The notes under the pieces are model-generated. The model did not search any database. It had not been told where the DNA came from and saw nothing but the letters and a program-made list of their open reading frames with translations. DNA of 64,000 nt from SKLM01 sp964575455 (GTDB lineage: Bacteria; Chloroflexota; Anaerolineae; B4-G1), in assembly GCA_964575455.1 (NCBI GenBank), contig CAZNRX010000002.1, forward strand, positions 62,001 through 126,000. The letters are read 5' to 3'. Made by a program: the position numbers and the translations under genes. Below are positions 16,586 through 25,100 of this stretch, piece by piece; positions within the stretch are counted from its first letter, which is position 1, and the number at the start of each line of letters is the position of its first letter.

Positions 16586-16626
16586 GTCGGCTCCCGTAGG
16601 CCCTCAGCCATCCGCTGAGTGGGGAT

Positions 16627-16655
16627 TTGACAATATCGTCCAGTTTCACTATAAC
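16627..16655 (+). promoter_or_regulatory. Strong sigma-70 promoter of the NtrC-type activator
   Basis: Perfect TTGACA (16627-16632), 17-bp spacer, TATAAC (16650-16655). The leader then carries a CACGAAGG-type repeat before the RBS. Confidence 0.8.
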
Positions 16656-16663
16656 TCATTGGT

Positions 16664-16683
16664 GGACACGAAGGGCACGAAGG
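16664..16683 (+). repeat. Family A repeat in the activator leader
   Basis: GGACACGAAGGGCACGAAGG, the cleanest two-unit copy of the family, in the 5' UTR. Confidence 0.7.
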
Positions 16684-16715
16684 AGGCTTCAGGCGCTATC
16701 TGAGGGAGGCGAGGG

Positions 16716-18101
16716 ATGACGGCTACAATTCTGACCATTGATGACGATGAGATGATACGCTCCTTCTTTGGCGATATCCTCGAGGAGGAGGGATATGAGG
16801 TTCTCTCGGCCGCGACAGGGGCTGAGGGTCAGACCATCTTGCGCCAGAAACCGGTGGACATCGTCTTGCTCGATCTGCGTCTCCCCGACGTCGATGGTCT
16901 GGTTATCTTGCGAAGGATCAGGCGGCAGGCGTTGAACGTTCACGTCATCGTGCTAACCGCCTACGGCGCTGTGCCCAGCGCGGTAGAGGCGATGAAACTG
17001 GGAGCGTATGACTACATCGACAAGCCGTCCGACGCCTCGAAGCTGAAGCTGGTTATCAAGAGGGCGCTCAGAGAGCTCGCCATGCAGCGAGAGATCGAGC
17101 GCCTGCGAGAGAAAGCCAGTGGCTACTCCGGGGGATGGATCATTGGGGAGCACGAGGAGATGCGGCGCATCGCAAGGCTGGTCGATAAGGTGGCCAAGGG
17201 CAAGGCCACGGTCCTCCTTCAGGGTGAGAGCGGGACCGGCAAGGAGGTCGTCGCGCGTGCGATCCACGAACAGAGCCCTCGCGACGAGAGGCCCTTCACG
17301 CCCATCAACTGTGCCGCCATACCTGAGGACCTCCTGGAGAGCGAGCTTTTTGGTTTCGAGGAGGGGGCTTTCACCGGAGCGACGCGTCGCAAGAGGGGCC
17401 TGCTCGAGGTGGCCGACGGAGGGACGTTGTTCCTGGATGAGATCGGAGAGATGCCGCCGAAGATGCAGGCGAAGATGCTGCGGGTCGTGGAGACGCAGAC
17501 GCTTCGCCGCATTGGTGGGACCAGGGATGTCAAGGTCGACGTTCGATTCATCGCTGCCTCCAATCGGGACTTGAAAGCGGCCATCGAGGAGGGGGCCTTC
17601 CGCGAGGATCTCTACTATCGCCTTGGGGTGGTCGTCATAGATCTGCCGCCGCTCCGTGAAAGGATGGAGGACCTGGAGCTCTTCGTGGCGGCCTTCATCG
17701 ACGAGTTCAACCGGGCGATGGGGAGAAGCATCGCAGGCGTTAGCAGGGAGGCCCTCCGGGTGATGAGGCGTTATTCCTGGCCGGGGAACATCCGGGAGCT
17801 GCGGAACGTGATTGAGCGCGCAATGGTGCTCTGCGAGCAGGAGGAGATACAGACGGCCCATCTGCCCGCTGAGCTCAGTAGGTCAGGGTTGCTTCCCGAC
17901 GTTGATCCTGACGGTCTAAGATCCCCCCAAAACCTGCCACCTGACGGTCTCGATCTCACGGACGTGGTGGTCAGCTTGGAGCAACGTTTCATTGAGGAGG
18001 CTCTGGAGCGCACCGGCGGGAACCAGACGGAGGCCGCGAAGCTCCTCTCTATCTCTCGGGATCAACTGCGGTACCGCCTTGAGAAGTACGGCCTGGTCTG
18101 A
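16716..18101 (+). CDS. NtrC-family sigma-54-dependent response regulator
   Basis: 461 residues in the classic order. Receiver domain (1-120) has acidic DDDE, phosphoacceptor D53 in LLDLRLPDVDG and conserved K in YIDKPSD. The AAA+ domain (about 140-380) has Walker A GESGTGKE (170-177), the sigma-54-contacting loop GAFTGA (217-222), Walker B GTLFLDEIGE and R-finger region RFIAASNRDL. A Fis-type HTH (RTGGNQTEAAKLLSISRDQLRYRLEKYG) ends the protein. Once phosphorylated it should hexamerise and open sigma-54 promoters. It has its own sigma-70 promoter at 16627 and lies directly upstream of a sigma-54 promoter and a sensor kinase gene, which is the probable cognate kinase. Confidence 0.95.
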   Translation: MTATILTIDDDEMIRSFFGDILEEEGYEVLSAATGAEGQTILRQKPVDIVLLDLRLPDVDGLVILRRIRRQALNVHVIVLTAYGAVPSAVEAMKLGAYDYIDKPSDASKLKLVIKRALRELAMQREIERLREKASGYSGGWIIGEHEEMRRIARLVDKVAKGKATVLLQGESGTGKEVVARAIHEQSPRDERPFTPINCAAIPEDLLESELFGFEEGAFTGATRRKRGLLEVADGGTLFLDEIGEMPPKMQAKMLRVVETQTLRRIGGTRDVKVDVRFIAASNRDLKAAIEEGAFREDLYYRLGVVVIDLPPLRERMEDLELFVAAFIDEFNRAMGRSIAGVSREALRVMRRYSWPGNIRELRNVIERAMVLCEQEEIQTAHLPAELSRSGLLPDVDPDGLRSPQNLPPDGLDLTDVVVSLEQRFIEEALERTGGNQTEAAKLLSISRDQLRYRLEKYGLV

Positions 18102-18104
18102 GCG

Positions 18105-18125
18105 CGGGAGTAGACGCCACTCCTG
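18105..18125 (+). repeat. Family B repeat after the activator gene
   Basis: GGGAGTAGACGCCACTCCTG, an inverted repeat of GGAGT and ACTCC just after the stop codon. It could act as a weak transcript end structure. Confidence 0.55.
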
Positions 18126-18147
18126 AGCAGTTCGACGGCGTGTGGAT

Positions 18148-18168
18148 TTTTCCCCAACCTGGGGAAAA
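18148..18168 (+). promoter_or_regulatory. 21-bp palindrome, candidate enhancer site for the NtrC-type activator
   Basis: Perfect 9-bp arms TTTTCCCCA and TGGGGAAAA around ACC. It lies about 270 bp upstream of the sigma-54 promoter, in the range used by enhancer-binding proteins. It has no T-tail, so it is a poor terminator candidate. Only one clear copy is seen, whereas activators often use two. Confidence 0.55.
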
Positions 18169-18419
18169 TCTCTCCCATCCTCGCTTTCCGTCCCCAAAGA
18201 AGCACCCTGTGCTCTCGCTGCTCTTGGGTCCTATGAGGGGCATTTCGCCTCTTGCCGCTGCTGATCGGCTTTCATCTCCCTTTTTTGTCGGCTGTAACCA
18301 TTGTCTCAGTTGGCCGTCCACGCATGTTAGGGCCTGAGTTCCTCTCTGCCCGTTGCCATTTTCTCAACTGATCATCAACACGATGACTTCTTGGAATCCA
18401 CGCCCCTCGGGGGAGGGTC

Positions 18420-18434
18420 TGGCACGCTTCTTGC
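18420..18434 (+). promoter_or_regulatory. Near-consensus sigma-54 (-24/-12) promoter of the kinase-TPR-protease-mraZ-ftsZ operon
   Basis: TGGCACGCTTCTTGC matches the consensus TGGCACR-N4-TTGC at every fixed position; the -24 G (18422) and -12 C (18434) are 12 bp apart. Transcription would begin near 18446, 39 nt before ATG 18485. The 383-bp gap 18102-18484 that holds it contains no gene. Confidence 0.85.
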
Positions 18435-18484
18435 GACAATAATAGAGTGAATCAACTTGAGTTCTGATCTCACAGGGGTATGAC

Positions 18485-21400
18485 ATGAGTTTTGAGATTT
18501 GGGTGCCTTGGAAGAGCTTAGTCTTTCTTGATCCGACTGGTATGGAGATCGCGCTTCTCGCCCTCACCGGGCTGGGGGCGATCCTGCTTTTCCTCTCCTC
18601 CCGTCGTGAGTGTGTAGAGGCCGTGCGATCCCGTCGGGGCGCGTTCTTGCTCGTGGGGCTCGCCATGCTTCCGCTGGTCACCACCCGCCTTCTGGCGGTT
18701 CGTCTCTCGGCGATGAGCCCGCCGCCGCTTCCCAACATCCCGTTGAACCCCACGTTGCCCTTCGCGGCGTTGCTGACGGTCTGGCCGATTCTCGCCGCTG
18801 GGATCTGGCTTGGCGCAGGATCCGCGCTTCTGGTGGGCGGAGTCAGTGGCCTGCTGCGGGCCGGTACCGTGACCAGCGGCATCGCAGATCCGCTTCACCT
18901 CGCTCTGTTTGGCTTCCTCGTGGCTCGCCTCTTGCGGCAGCGGCGTCAAGGTTGGCTGGAGCAGTTGGCTCGCCAACCTCTTGCCGCATCCCTGCTGGCG
19001 ACGCCCATTGCAGGAGGCTTGCTGTTCCTTTCGGCTTGGGCTCGCGTGGCGCACTCAGGGCTGGCCGGTTTTGACTATGCTCTGCAGTTCGCGCAGGTGC
19101 GCACCGGCGGTCTTCTGCTCGAGGCCCTATCGGCAGGCGCTGTTGCTCAGATACTCTTCTCCATCAATCCGTCGTTACGTCCGGTTCAGGAAGCGGATCG
19201 TCTTTCCTGGTTCCGCCGCAGCCTCCATCGGAAGCTCCTGGTCGTTGTGGTGCCTCTGATCTTGGTTACGACCTTCGTGCTCCTCTACGCTGTGACGACC
19301 GTGACGCTGCGCGGGGCGAGGGCGGAGGCCGTGAAAGACCTGGCGCGTGACGCTCACAGTGCCGCTGATGAGATTCCTAACTTCATTCATACCGGTCAGG
19401 GGCTCCTTGCGGAGTTCGCCAAGGATGAGCGACTATCGAGCGACGATCGTGACGAGCTGGAGGCGCTCTTGGAGAGCGATCTTCGCATGGGGGCGTTCTT
19501 CGATCATCTCATGCTGTTCGACCCCGATGGAGAGCTGGTGTCCATGTATCCCCCGGCACCGACGGGCAACCCGGAGCTGACCGTTCAGGAAGAGGATCTG
19601 TTGGCACGGGTCTTGATGAACGGCGCTCCCCAGATTAGCTCGGGACATAAGTCGCATTGGGATGAGGCACTTCTGTCGTTCCTGATGCCGACAAGGTCGA
19701 GGACGGGGGACCCGTCGCGTTTCGGTGCCCTGGTTGGACGCACGCATCTCCAGGCCAATCCCGCCATGGAGGGCATACTCGCAGATCTCCAGTGGGCCAG
19801 CGGCCGCGGCGAGGGGTTTGTGGTGGATGAGGGAGGACACATCGTAGCTCATCCTGATCCCGGCATGGTCCTGTCCCTATGGCAGAAGGATCAATATCGC
19901 GACTGCATCGCCGACGCAGGGCCTCAGGGTCTCGTCTGTGAGGGTCGCGATCCGGTGCGCAATACCCGTGAGTTGCTCTACTACCTGCCGGCTGATGGGT
20001 ATCCTTGGTCCGTGGTGATTCGTCTTCCCTATGAGGTTGTCCTTAACCAGGCCAGAAAGGTCGCTGTGCCTCTGCTTGTGCTGCAAGGTGTCTTTGGAGC
20101 TGGGCTAGTGCTTGCCATTGTCCTCGTCGTCGGTCGTATGACAGGCCCGCTCAAGCAACTGGCGAACGCTGCTGAGCGCATCGCGAAGGGCGGCCTCATG
20201 AAGTCAATCGACGTAAGCGGGGCCGATGAGGTGGGCCGGCTGGGGCTCACGCTTGAGGAGATGCGCGCGCGGCTTCAGGACCGCATGAGCGATCTATCCT
20301 TGCTCCTCGAAGTCAGTCAGGCGGTATCATCGACGTTGGATCTCTCAACAGGCCTTTCATTTGTGCTCGAAGGCGCTTTGGAAGGAACGAATGCCGACGT
20401 GGCGCGCGCTGTGCTCGTCGGCGATGGGAATCCCTCGGAGACGGTGATTTCCAGGGGGGAAGCCATCGAGGGCCTGGATGAGATCGAACGCGCTCTGGTC
20501 GCACAGGTCGAGGATCGAGGGAGCCCGGTCGCCTTCCCAGGCCTGGGAGAGGCTGCGGAGTTGATCAGATCCCAGGGGCTTGCCGGACCCATTGAAGCGG
20601 CCGTCGCGCTGCCGGTGTGCACCAAGGACCGAATGCTGGCCGTAATCTGGATAGGATACACAGGTGCCCACCGATTCGAGATGTCGAAGATGAATTTCCT
20701 GTCAATGTTGACCAATCAAGTAGCGGTCTTGGTCGAGAACGCTCGTCTCTTCCAGGCGGTCGAGGGCGAAAGGACGCGGCTGGCGGCGATCTTGGAGAGT
20801 GTCTCCGATGTGGTTCTGGTCACTGACCAGGAGGATCGGGTGTTGTTGGTCAACTCTGCTGCGGAACAAGCGTTTGACATCAAGTCCGAGGCCGTCCTGG
20901 GCCGGAGGCTAGAGCAGACAGATCTGGCGCCCGAGGTAGTGGACGCCATCGTAGGAGCATCTTCCACAGAGGCGCCGTCGCGGGAGCTTTTGCTTCCCAG
21001 TGGGCGTGTGTTGTACGCCGATGTGTCCACGATAGAGAGCTCTCAAGGTGAGCAGTTGGGGCGGGTGGTCGTCATGCGCGATATCACGCGCTTCAAGGAG
21101 CTGGATGATATGAAATCCGAGTTCCTGGCCACTGTATCCCACGATCTCCGGGCGCCGCTGACCTTCATGCGTGGCTATGCTGATCGACTCGACGTGGTCG
21201 GCGAGCTTAACGAGAAGCAGGAGCTCTACGTCGAGAGTATTCTGAAGGGCGTGCAGCGGATCGATGACCTGGTGCTTGAGCTGCTTGACCTGAGCCGCAT
21301 CGAGGCTGGCTTGGGTGTGGAGAGAAGGCCTTGCCACCTGGGTGTGATCGTGGCTGAGGCTGTGAGCAGCCTGCGGGCGCGAGCGACGGAGAAAGGCGTC

Positions 21401-21847
21401 TCATTGCAGATCCAGCCTCCGCTCAACCTCTCAGATGGGGGAGGAGACGGCCTAGTCTCTGGCGATAGAGCGCTTCTTCGCCAGGCGATTGTCAACTTGC
21501 TGGATAACGCGATTAAGTACACGTCGCCTGGCGGGAAAGTGGCGGCAGGCTTGTCGATCAAGGCGCGCAACGGCAGGAATCAGGCTACGATCCACGTGAC
21601 AGATACGGGTATTGGCATCGGGCCTGATGAGCAGGTACGTCTCTTCGAGAAGTTCTACCGCACAAAGCGGGGCGATCAGTCGGGGGCTTCGGGAACGGGG
21701 CTGGGGCTGGCCATCGTTAAGTCGGTCGTGGAACGGCACGAGGGCAAGGTGTGGGTGGAAAGCGAGGTGGACGCGGGCAGCACGTTCTATGTCAGCCTGC
21801 CGCTCGTCACGGATGAGTCGTTCAATGTGGAGACGTCGCATCAATGA
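18485..21847 (+). CDS. Large membrane sensor histidine kinase (multi-TM, extracytoplasmic domain, HAMP, GAF, PAS, HisKA, HATPase)
   Basis: 1120 residues. Residues 15-235 hold about seven hydrophobic segments. A further TM (LLVVVVPLILVTTFVLLYAV, near 255) precedes an extracytoplasmic Cache-like region, closed by a TM near 530. HAMP (GPLKQLANAAERIAKGG) is near 550-605, a GAF-like region near 625-755, PAS near 765-865, HisKA with H886 in ATVSHDLRAPLTFMRGY, and HATPase with NLLDNAIKYTS, DTGIGIG and GTGLGLAIVKS. It should sense an envelope or extracellular cue and phosphorylate the NtrC-type regulator encoded just upstream. It is the first gene after the sigma-54 promoter, so it would be positively autoregulated. 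Its stop overlaps an ATG of the next small gene. Confidence 0.92.
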   Translation: MSFEIWVPWKSLVFLDPTGMEIALLALTGLGAILLFLSSRRECVEAVRSRRGAFLLVGLAMLPLVTTRLLAVRLSAMSPPPLPNIPLNPTLPFAALLTVWPILAAGIWLGAGSALLVGGVSGLLRAGTVTSGIADPLHLALFGFLVARLLRQRRQGWLEQLARQPLAASLLATPIAGGLLFLSAWARVAHSGLAGFDYALQFAQVRTGGLLLEALSAGAVAQILFSINPSLRPVQEADRLSWFRRSLHRKLLVVVVPLILVTTFVLLYAVTTVTLRGARAEAVKDLARDAHSAADEIPNFIHTGQGLLAEFAKDERLSSDDRDELEALLESDLRMGAFFDHLMLFDPDGELVSMYPPAPTGNPELTVQEEDLLARVLMNGAPQISSGHKSHWDEALLSFLMPTRSRTGDPSRFGALVGRTHLQANPAMEGILADLQWASGRGEGFVVDEGGHIVAHPDPGMVLSLWQKDQYRDCIADAGPQGLVCEGRDPVRNTRELLYYLPADGYPWSVVIRLPYEVVLNQARKVAVPLLVLQGVFGAGLVLAIVLVVGRMTGPLKQLANAAERIAKGGLMKSIDVSGADEVGRLGLTLEEMRARLQDRMSDLSLLLEVSQAVSSTLDLSTGLSFVLEGALEGTNADVARAVLVGDGNPSETVISRGEAIEGLDEIERALVAQVEDRGSPVAFPGLGEAAELIRSQGLAGPIEAAVALPVCTKDRMLAVIWIGYTGAHRFEMSKMNFLSMLTNQVAVLVENARLFQAVEGERTRLAAILESVSDVVLVTDQEDRVLLVNSAAEQAFDIKSEAVLGRRLEQTDLAPEVVDAIVGASSTEAPSRELLLPSGRVLYADVSTIESSQGEQLGRVVVMRDITRFKELDDMKSEFLATVSHDLRAPLTFMRGYADRLDVVGELNEKQELYVESILKGVQRIDDLVLELLDLSRIEAGLGVERRPCHLGVIVAEAVSSLRARATEKGVSLQIQPPLNLSDGGGDGLVSGDRALLRQAIVNLLDNAIKYTSPGGKVAAGLSIKARNGRNQATIHVTDTGIGIGPDEQVRLFEKFYRTKRGDQSGASGTGLGLAIVKSVVERHEGKVWVESEVDAGSTFYVSLPLVTDESFNVETSHQ

Positions 21848-21861
21848 TCGGAGGGATAGAC

Positions 21862-22176
21862 ATGAAGATTACAACTCTCCAAGCCATCATGGCAGTGTGT
21901 ATGTTCTTGCTGGGGCTGTCCTCGTGCATAGCTGGGTTGTGGACGATTCTATCAAGGCAGTATCAGAGGATGTTGAAGAGTATCTCCGCTCAATCGGCGA
22001 AGGTCAGCAGTAAAGCGGTCACAGATATAGGCCTGGCACCCCTCATCGAGGCGATGTCGGGTCTCGTGGAGGCGATCGACAGATTGGTTCGCACGTCGAT
22101 CGGCGTGGGGGTCTTCCTCTGTCTGGCAGGAGTGCTTTTGTGTGTTGCGTCCTTCTGGATGCTCTCGATGCTTTAG
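21862..22176 (+). CDS. Small two-TM membrane protein of unknown function
   Basis: About 104 residues. An N-terminal TM (LQAIMAVCMFLLGLSSCIAGLW) and a C-terminal TM (IGVGVFLCLAGVLLCVASFWML) flank an amphipathic central segment (QYQRMLKSISAQSAKVSSKAV..LIEAMSGLVEAIDRLVRTS). I take ATG 21862, preceded by GGAGGG, over ATG 21844, which overlaps the kinase stop. I do not recognise a family. Its position between the kinase and the giant TPR gene suggests an accessory role at the membrane, for example linking sensor and TPR scaffold; this is inference. Confidence 0.75.
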   Translation: MKITTLQAIMAVCMFLLGLSSCIAGLWTILSRQYQRMLKSISAQSAKVSSKAVTDIGLAPLIEAMSGLVEAIDRLVRTSIGVGVFLCLAGVLLCVASFWMLSML

Positions 22177-22185
22177 GAGACGCTT

Positions 22186-25100
22186 ATGATTGACATTGAG
22201 AAGCGAGAGAGCCGAGTCGGGCACCATCACGACTTGGCTGTGGCTCACCGCGAGTCTGGGTCCGACAAGGAGGCGATGGCCGAATACCGAAGCGCTCTCC
22301 ATGAGGCGGACCACCTCTATGCGAGGATCTCTCTCGAACTGGGTCTGGTGTTTCAGAGCCGCGGGAGCTACGAGAAGGCGTTGGACGCCTTCGAGCGCGG
22401 CCTGTCTCGCGTGCCGGATGAGGTCTCCTGTCTCTTCGCGGCAGGCGTCACGTTGAACCGGCTCGGTCGCTGCGAGGAAGCCCTGGGGAAGCTGGAACAA
22501 GCCCTCGATCATGATGTGGATCGAGCGGCGATCTACCAGGAGATCGGTCAGGCCTATGGGAGGCGCGGTTGGTACAGCGAGGCCTTACAGGCCCTGCAGC
22601 AGGCGCTTGAGTTGAGGTCGGCGCAGTCACCGGATCGGCAGGCGGGGTCGCGTGCGCAAGCGCAGAGACATCTGGGAGCGAGAAGGGCACCGCTCCATCG
22701 TGATACCGCTGCTGTCCTGAGCAAGCTCGGGAGACGTGAGGAGGCCATTGCCCATCTAGAGCAGGCCCTGGAGCTGCTGCCTGAGGAGGCCGCTGAGTCG
22801 CCAGCAGGCGGGTTGCCAACCGTTTACCTGACACCCGGGATCGCCATCAGCGCTCAAATCCCTGAGTCGGGAGCGGAGGTTGTGCCGACGCAGGCTGCCT
22901 GGCAGTGCGAATTGGGGGCGCTGTACGAGGATGCGGGGCGTCTGCGGGAGGCCGTTGATGCCTATCGCGAGGCTGTGTCGCTGCAGCCCAACCATCCTGT
23001 TTGCAACCACTATCTTGGTGCGGCCCACAGACGTCTGGGTGAGCCCAGGTCGACGGCGTCAACCGATGAGGCTGTGCGCTACCTGCGTCGTGCGGTCGAG
23101 CTCTCCCCGAATCAAGCCGAGTGGCGCGCCGAGTTGGCCGAGGCCCTGGCCGCTTCAGAGAGATGGAAACAGGCGCTGAACGAGTACCGTCGTGCCATTG
23201 AGATCGACGCTGAAGAAGCTCTCTATCATTATGGTGCCGGACGCGTGCTCCATCAGCTGGGCGACTATGGCCCGGCACTGCAGGAGCTGGAACGGGCCAC
23301 GTCGTTATCCCCCAGTCATGCGGCGTCGCATCATCAGATCGGTTTGATACACGAGTCTCAAGGGCGATGGGAGGAGGCGCTTGAGCAGTATCAGCTGGCA
23401 TGTGCCCTGGCGCCGGATCAATCCGTCTACTACAGGGATCTCGGTGTGGCGCATGGTCGGCTGCGCAAGCGTGATGGGGACGGTCGCTATCCCAAGGATG
23501 GTGATTATCCCCGGGCACTCGAGGCTCTGCGAAAGGCCGCCCATCTGGAGGAGTCCGCTGATGTCTATGGGCAGCAAGGGATGGTCCACGAGGACTACGA
23601 GGCGTACGACGAGGCGCTGAAGGCTTATCGAAAGGCCGCTCGGTTGGAGCCTGAGAGAGGAGGTGCCTATCGGCTGCGGGCGGGCTTGGTCTGCCAACGT
23701 CTGGGACGACATGAGGAAGCGTTGGAGTTCTTGACAGAGGCCTGTGACCTGCTGCCGCAGGACCCGACGTCTCACTATCATCTGGGCCGAAGCTATGATT
23801 GTCTGGGCAGGACGGATGAGGCTCTGGGCGCTTACCGGAGGGCGGCCAATCTAGCCCCTCACGAGCCAGTCTATCGGCTGGAGCTGGGACGCGCTGCCCA
23901 CCGTCTTGGCCGATTGAACGAGGCTCAGAATGAGACGCGGCGGGCGCTCCAGTTGCACCACGATGACGCCGAGATCAGGGCTCAATTGGGGGCCATTGCC
24001 GACGCCAGAGGGGATCGTGATGAGGCGCTGGCTCATTACCAACGGGCTGCAGAGCTGGGCCCCGACCAGGCGCGCTACGCGATGAAGGTCGCCGCGCTCT
24101 ATCGGCGGATGGGCCGGTGCGAGGAGGCCCTGGAGGCGCTCGAAAAGGGCCTACGGGCGGATCCCAAGGATGCCGATCTCCACAATGAGCTGGGCAGACT
24201 CCACCAGGATCAGGGCGACGATGAGAGAGCGCTGAAGGCCTATGAGGAGGCTGTCGCGCTGCAGCCAGGGGAACCGAGGTACCATCGCAACAGGGCCTCT
24301 GCCCTCAGAAAGCTGGGGCGCGTTGACGAGGCAGCGAGCGCGTTGCGGAAGGCGATTCAGCTCGATGATGAATCCGCGGCAGCATATCACCAGTTGGGCG
24401 TTGTCCTTGCGCTTCAGGTAGATAGAGGCCATCTGCAGCGAAAAGAGGAGGCGCTGGAGGCCTTCCGGACGGCGCTGAAGCTCTCGCCGGAGCGTGCAGA
24501 GGCGTACTACGATTACGGCCGGTACTGTCAGCGCCTGGGCGATCATGGAGAGGCGATCAAGGCCTTGAAGCACGCGCTCGATCCTGCTGGCAACGAGCAC
24601 GGGGGGCGCGACGATGAACGCGCGTCTCGTAGCCGCCTCGCGCGGGGCCTGGAACACCAGGGACATGATGCGACGCTGGAACGTGCAAGGCACCGGGACA
24701 AGCGTCTTCGCCGGTCAGGCTGGCCCGAGGCCTACTATCACCTTGGCCGATCCTATCAGTCGAGGGGGGATACGGAGCAGGCTTTGCGGAACTACAGGCG
24801 GGCGGCCGAGCTGGCCCCTCAGGAGGCGGCCTACGCACGTGCGATCGGTTTGGTCTATCGCAAGTTGGGCAGGATAGACGATGCGATTAGTCGGCTGGAG
24901 GAGGCTGTTGCGCTGCGGCCGGAGGATGCTTCGCTGCGCAGAGAGTTGGGCGACACGTTTGTCGCCAGAAGATGGTTGCCTGAGGCCCTAGATCAGTATC
25001 AGGAGGCGGCTCGGCTGGCTCCAGAGGACGCTGTCTGCCATCGAAGTGTCGGAACGACGTGGCGCGAGCTGGGCGAGCCCGCAAAGGCGATCGACTCCCT

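Noticed and set aside
18148..18168. The TTTTCCCCA/TGGGGAAAA palindrome as a terminator of the activator gene
   Set aside because: No T-run follows the stem on either strand, and it is 47 bp past the stop with a promoter downstream; an operator or enhancer site fits better.
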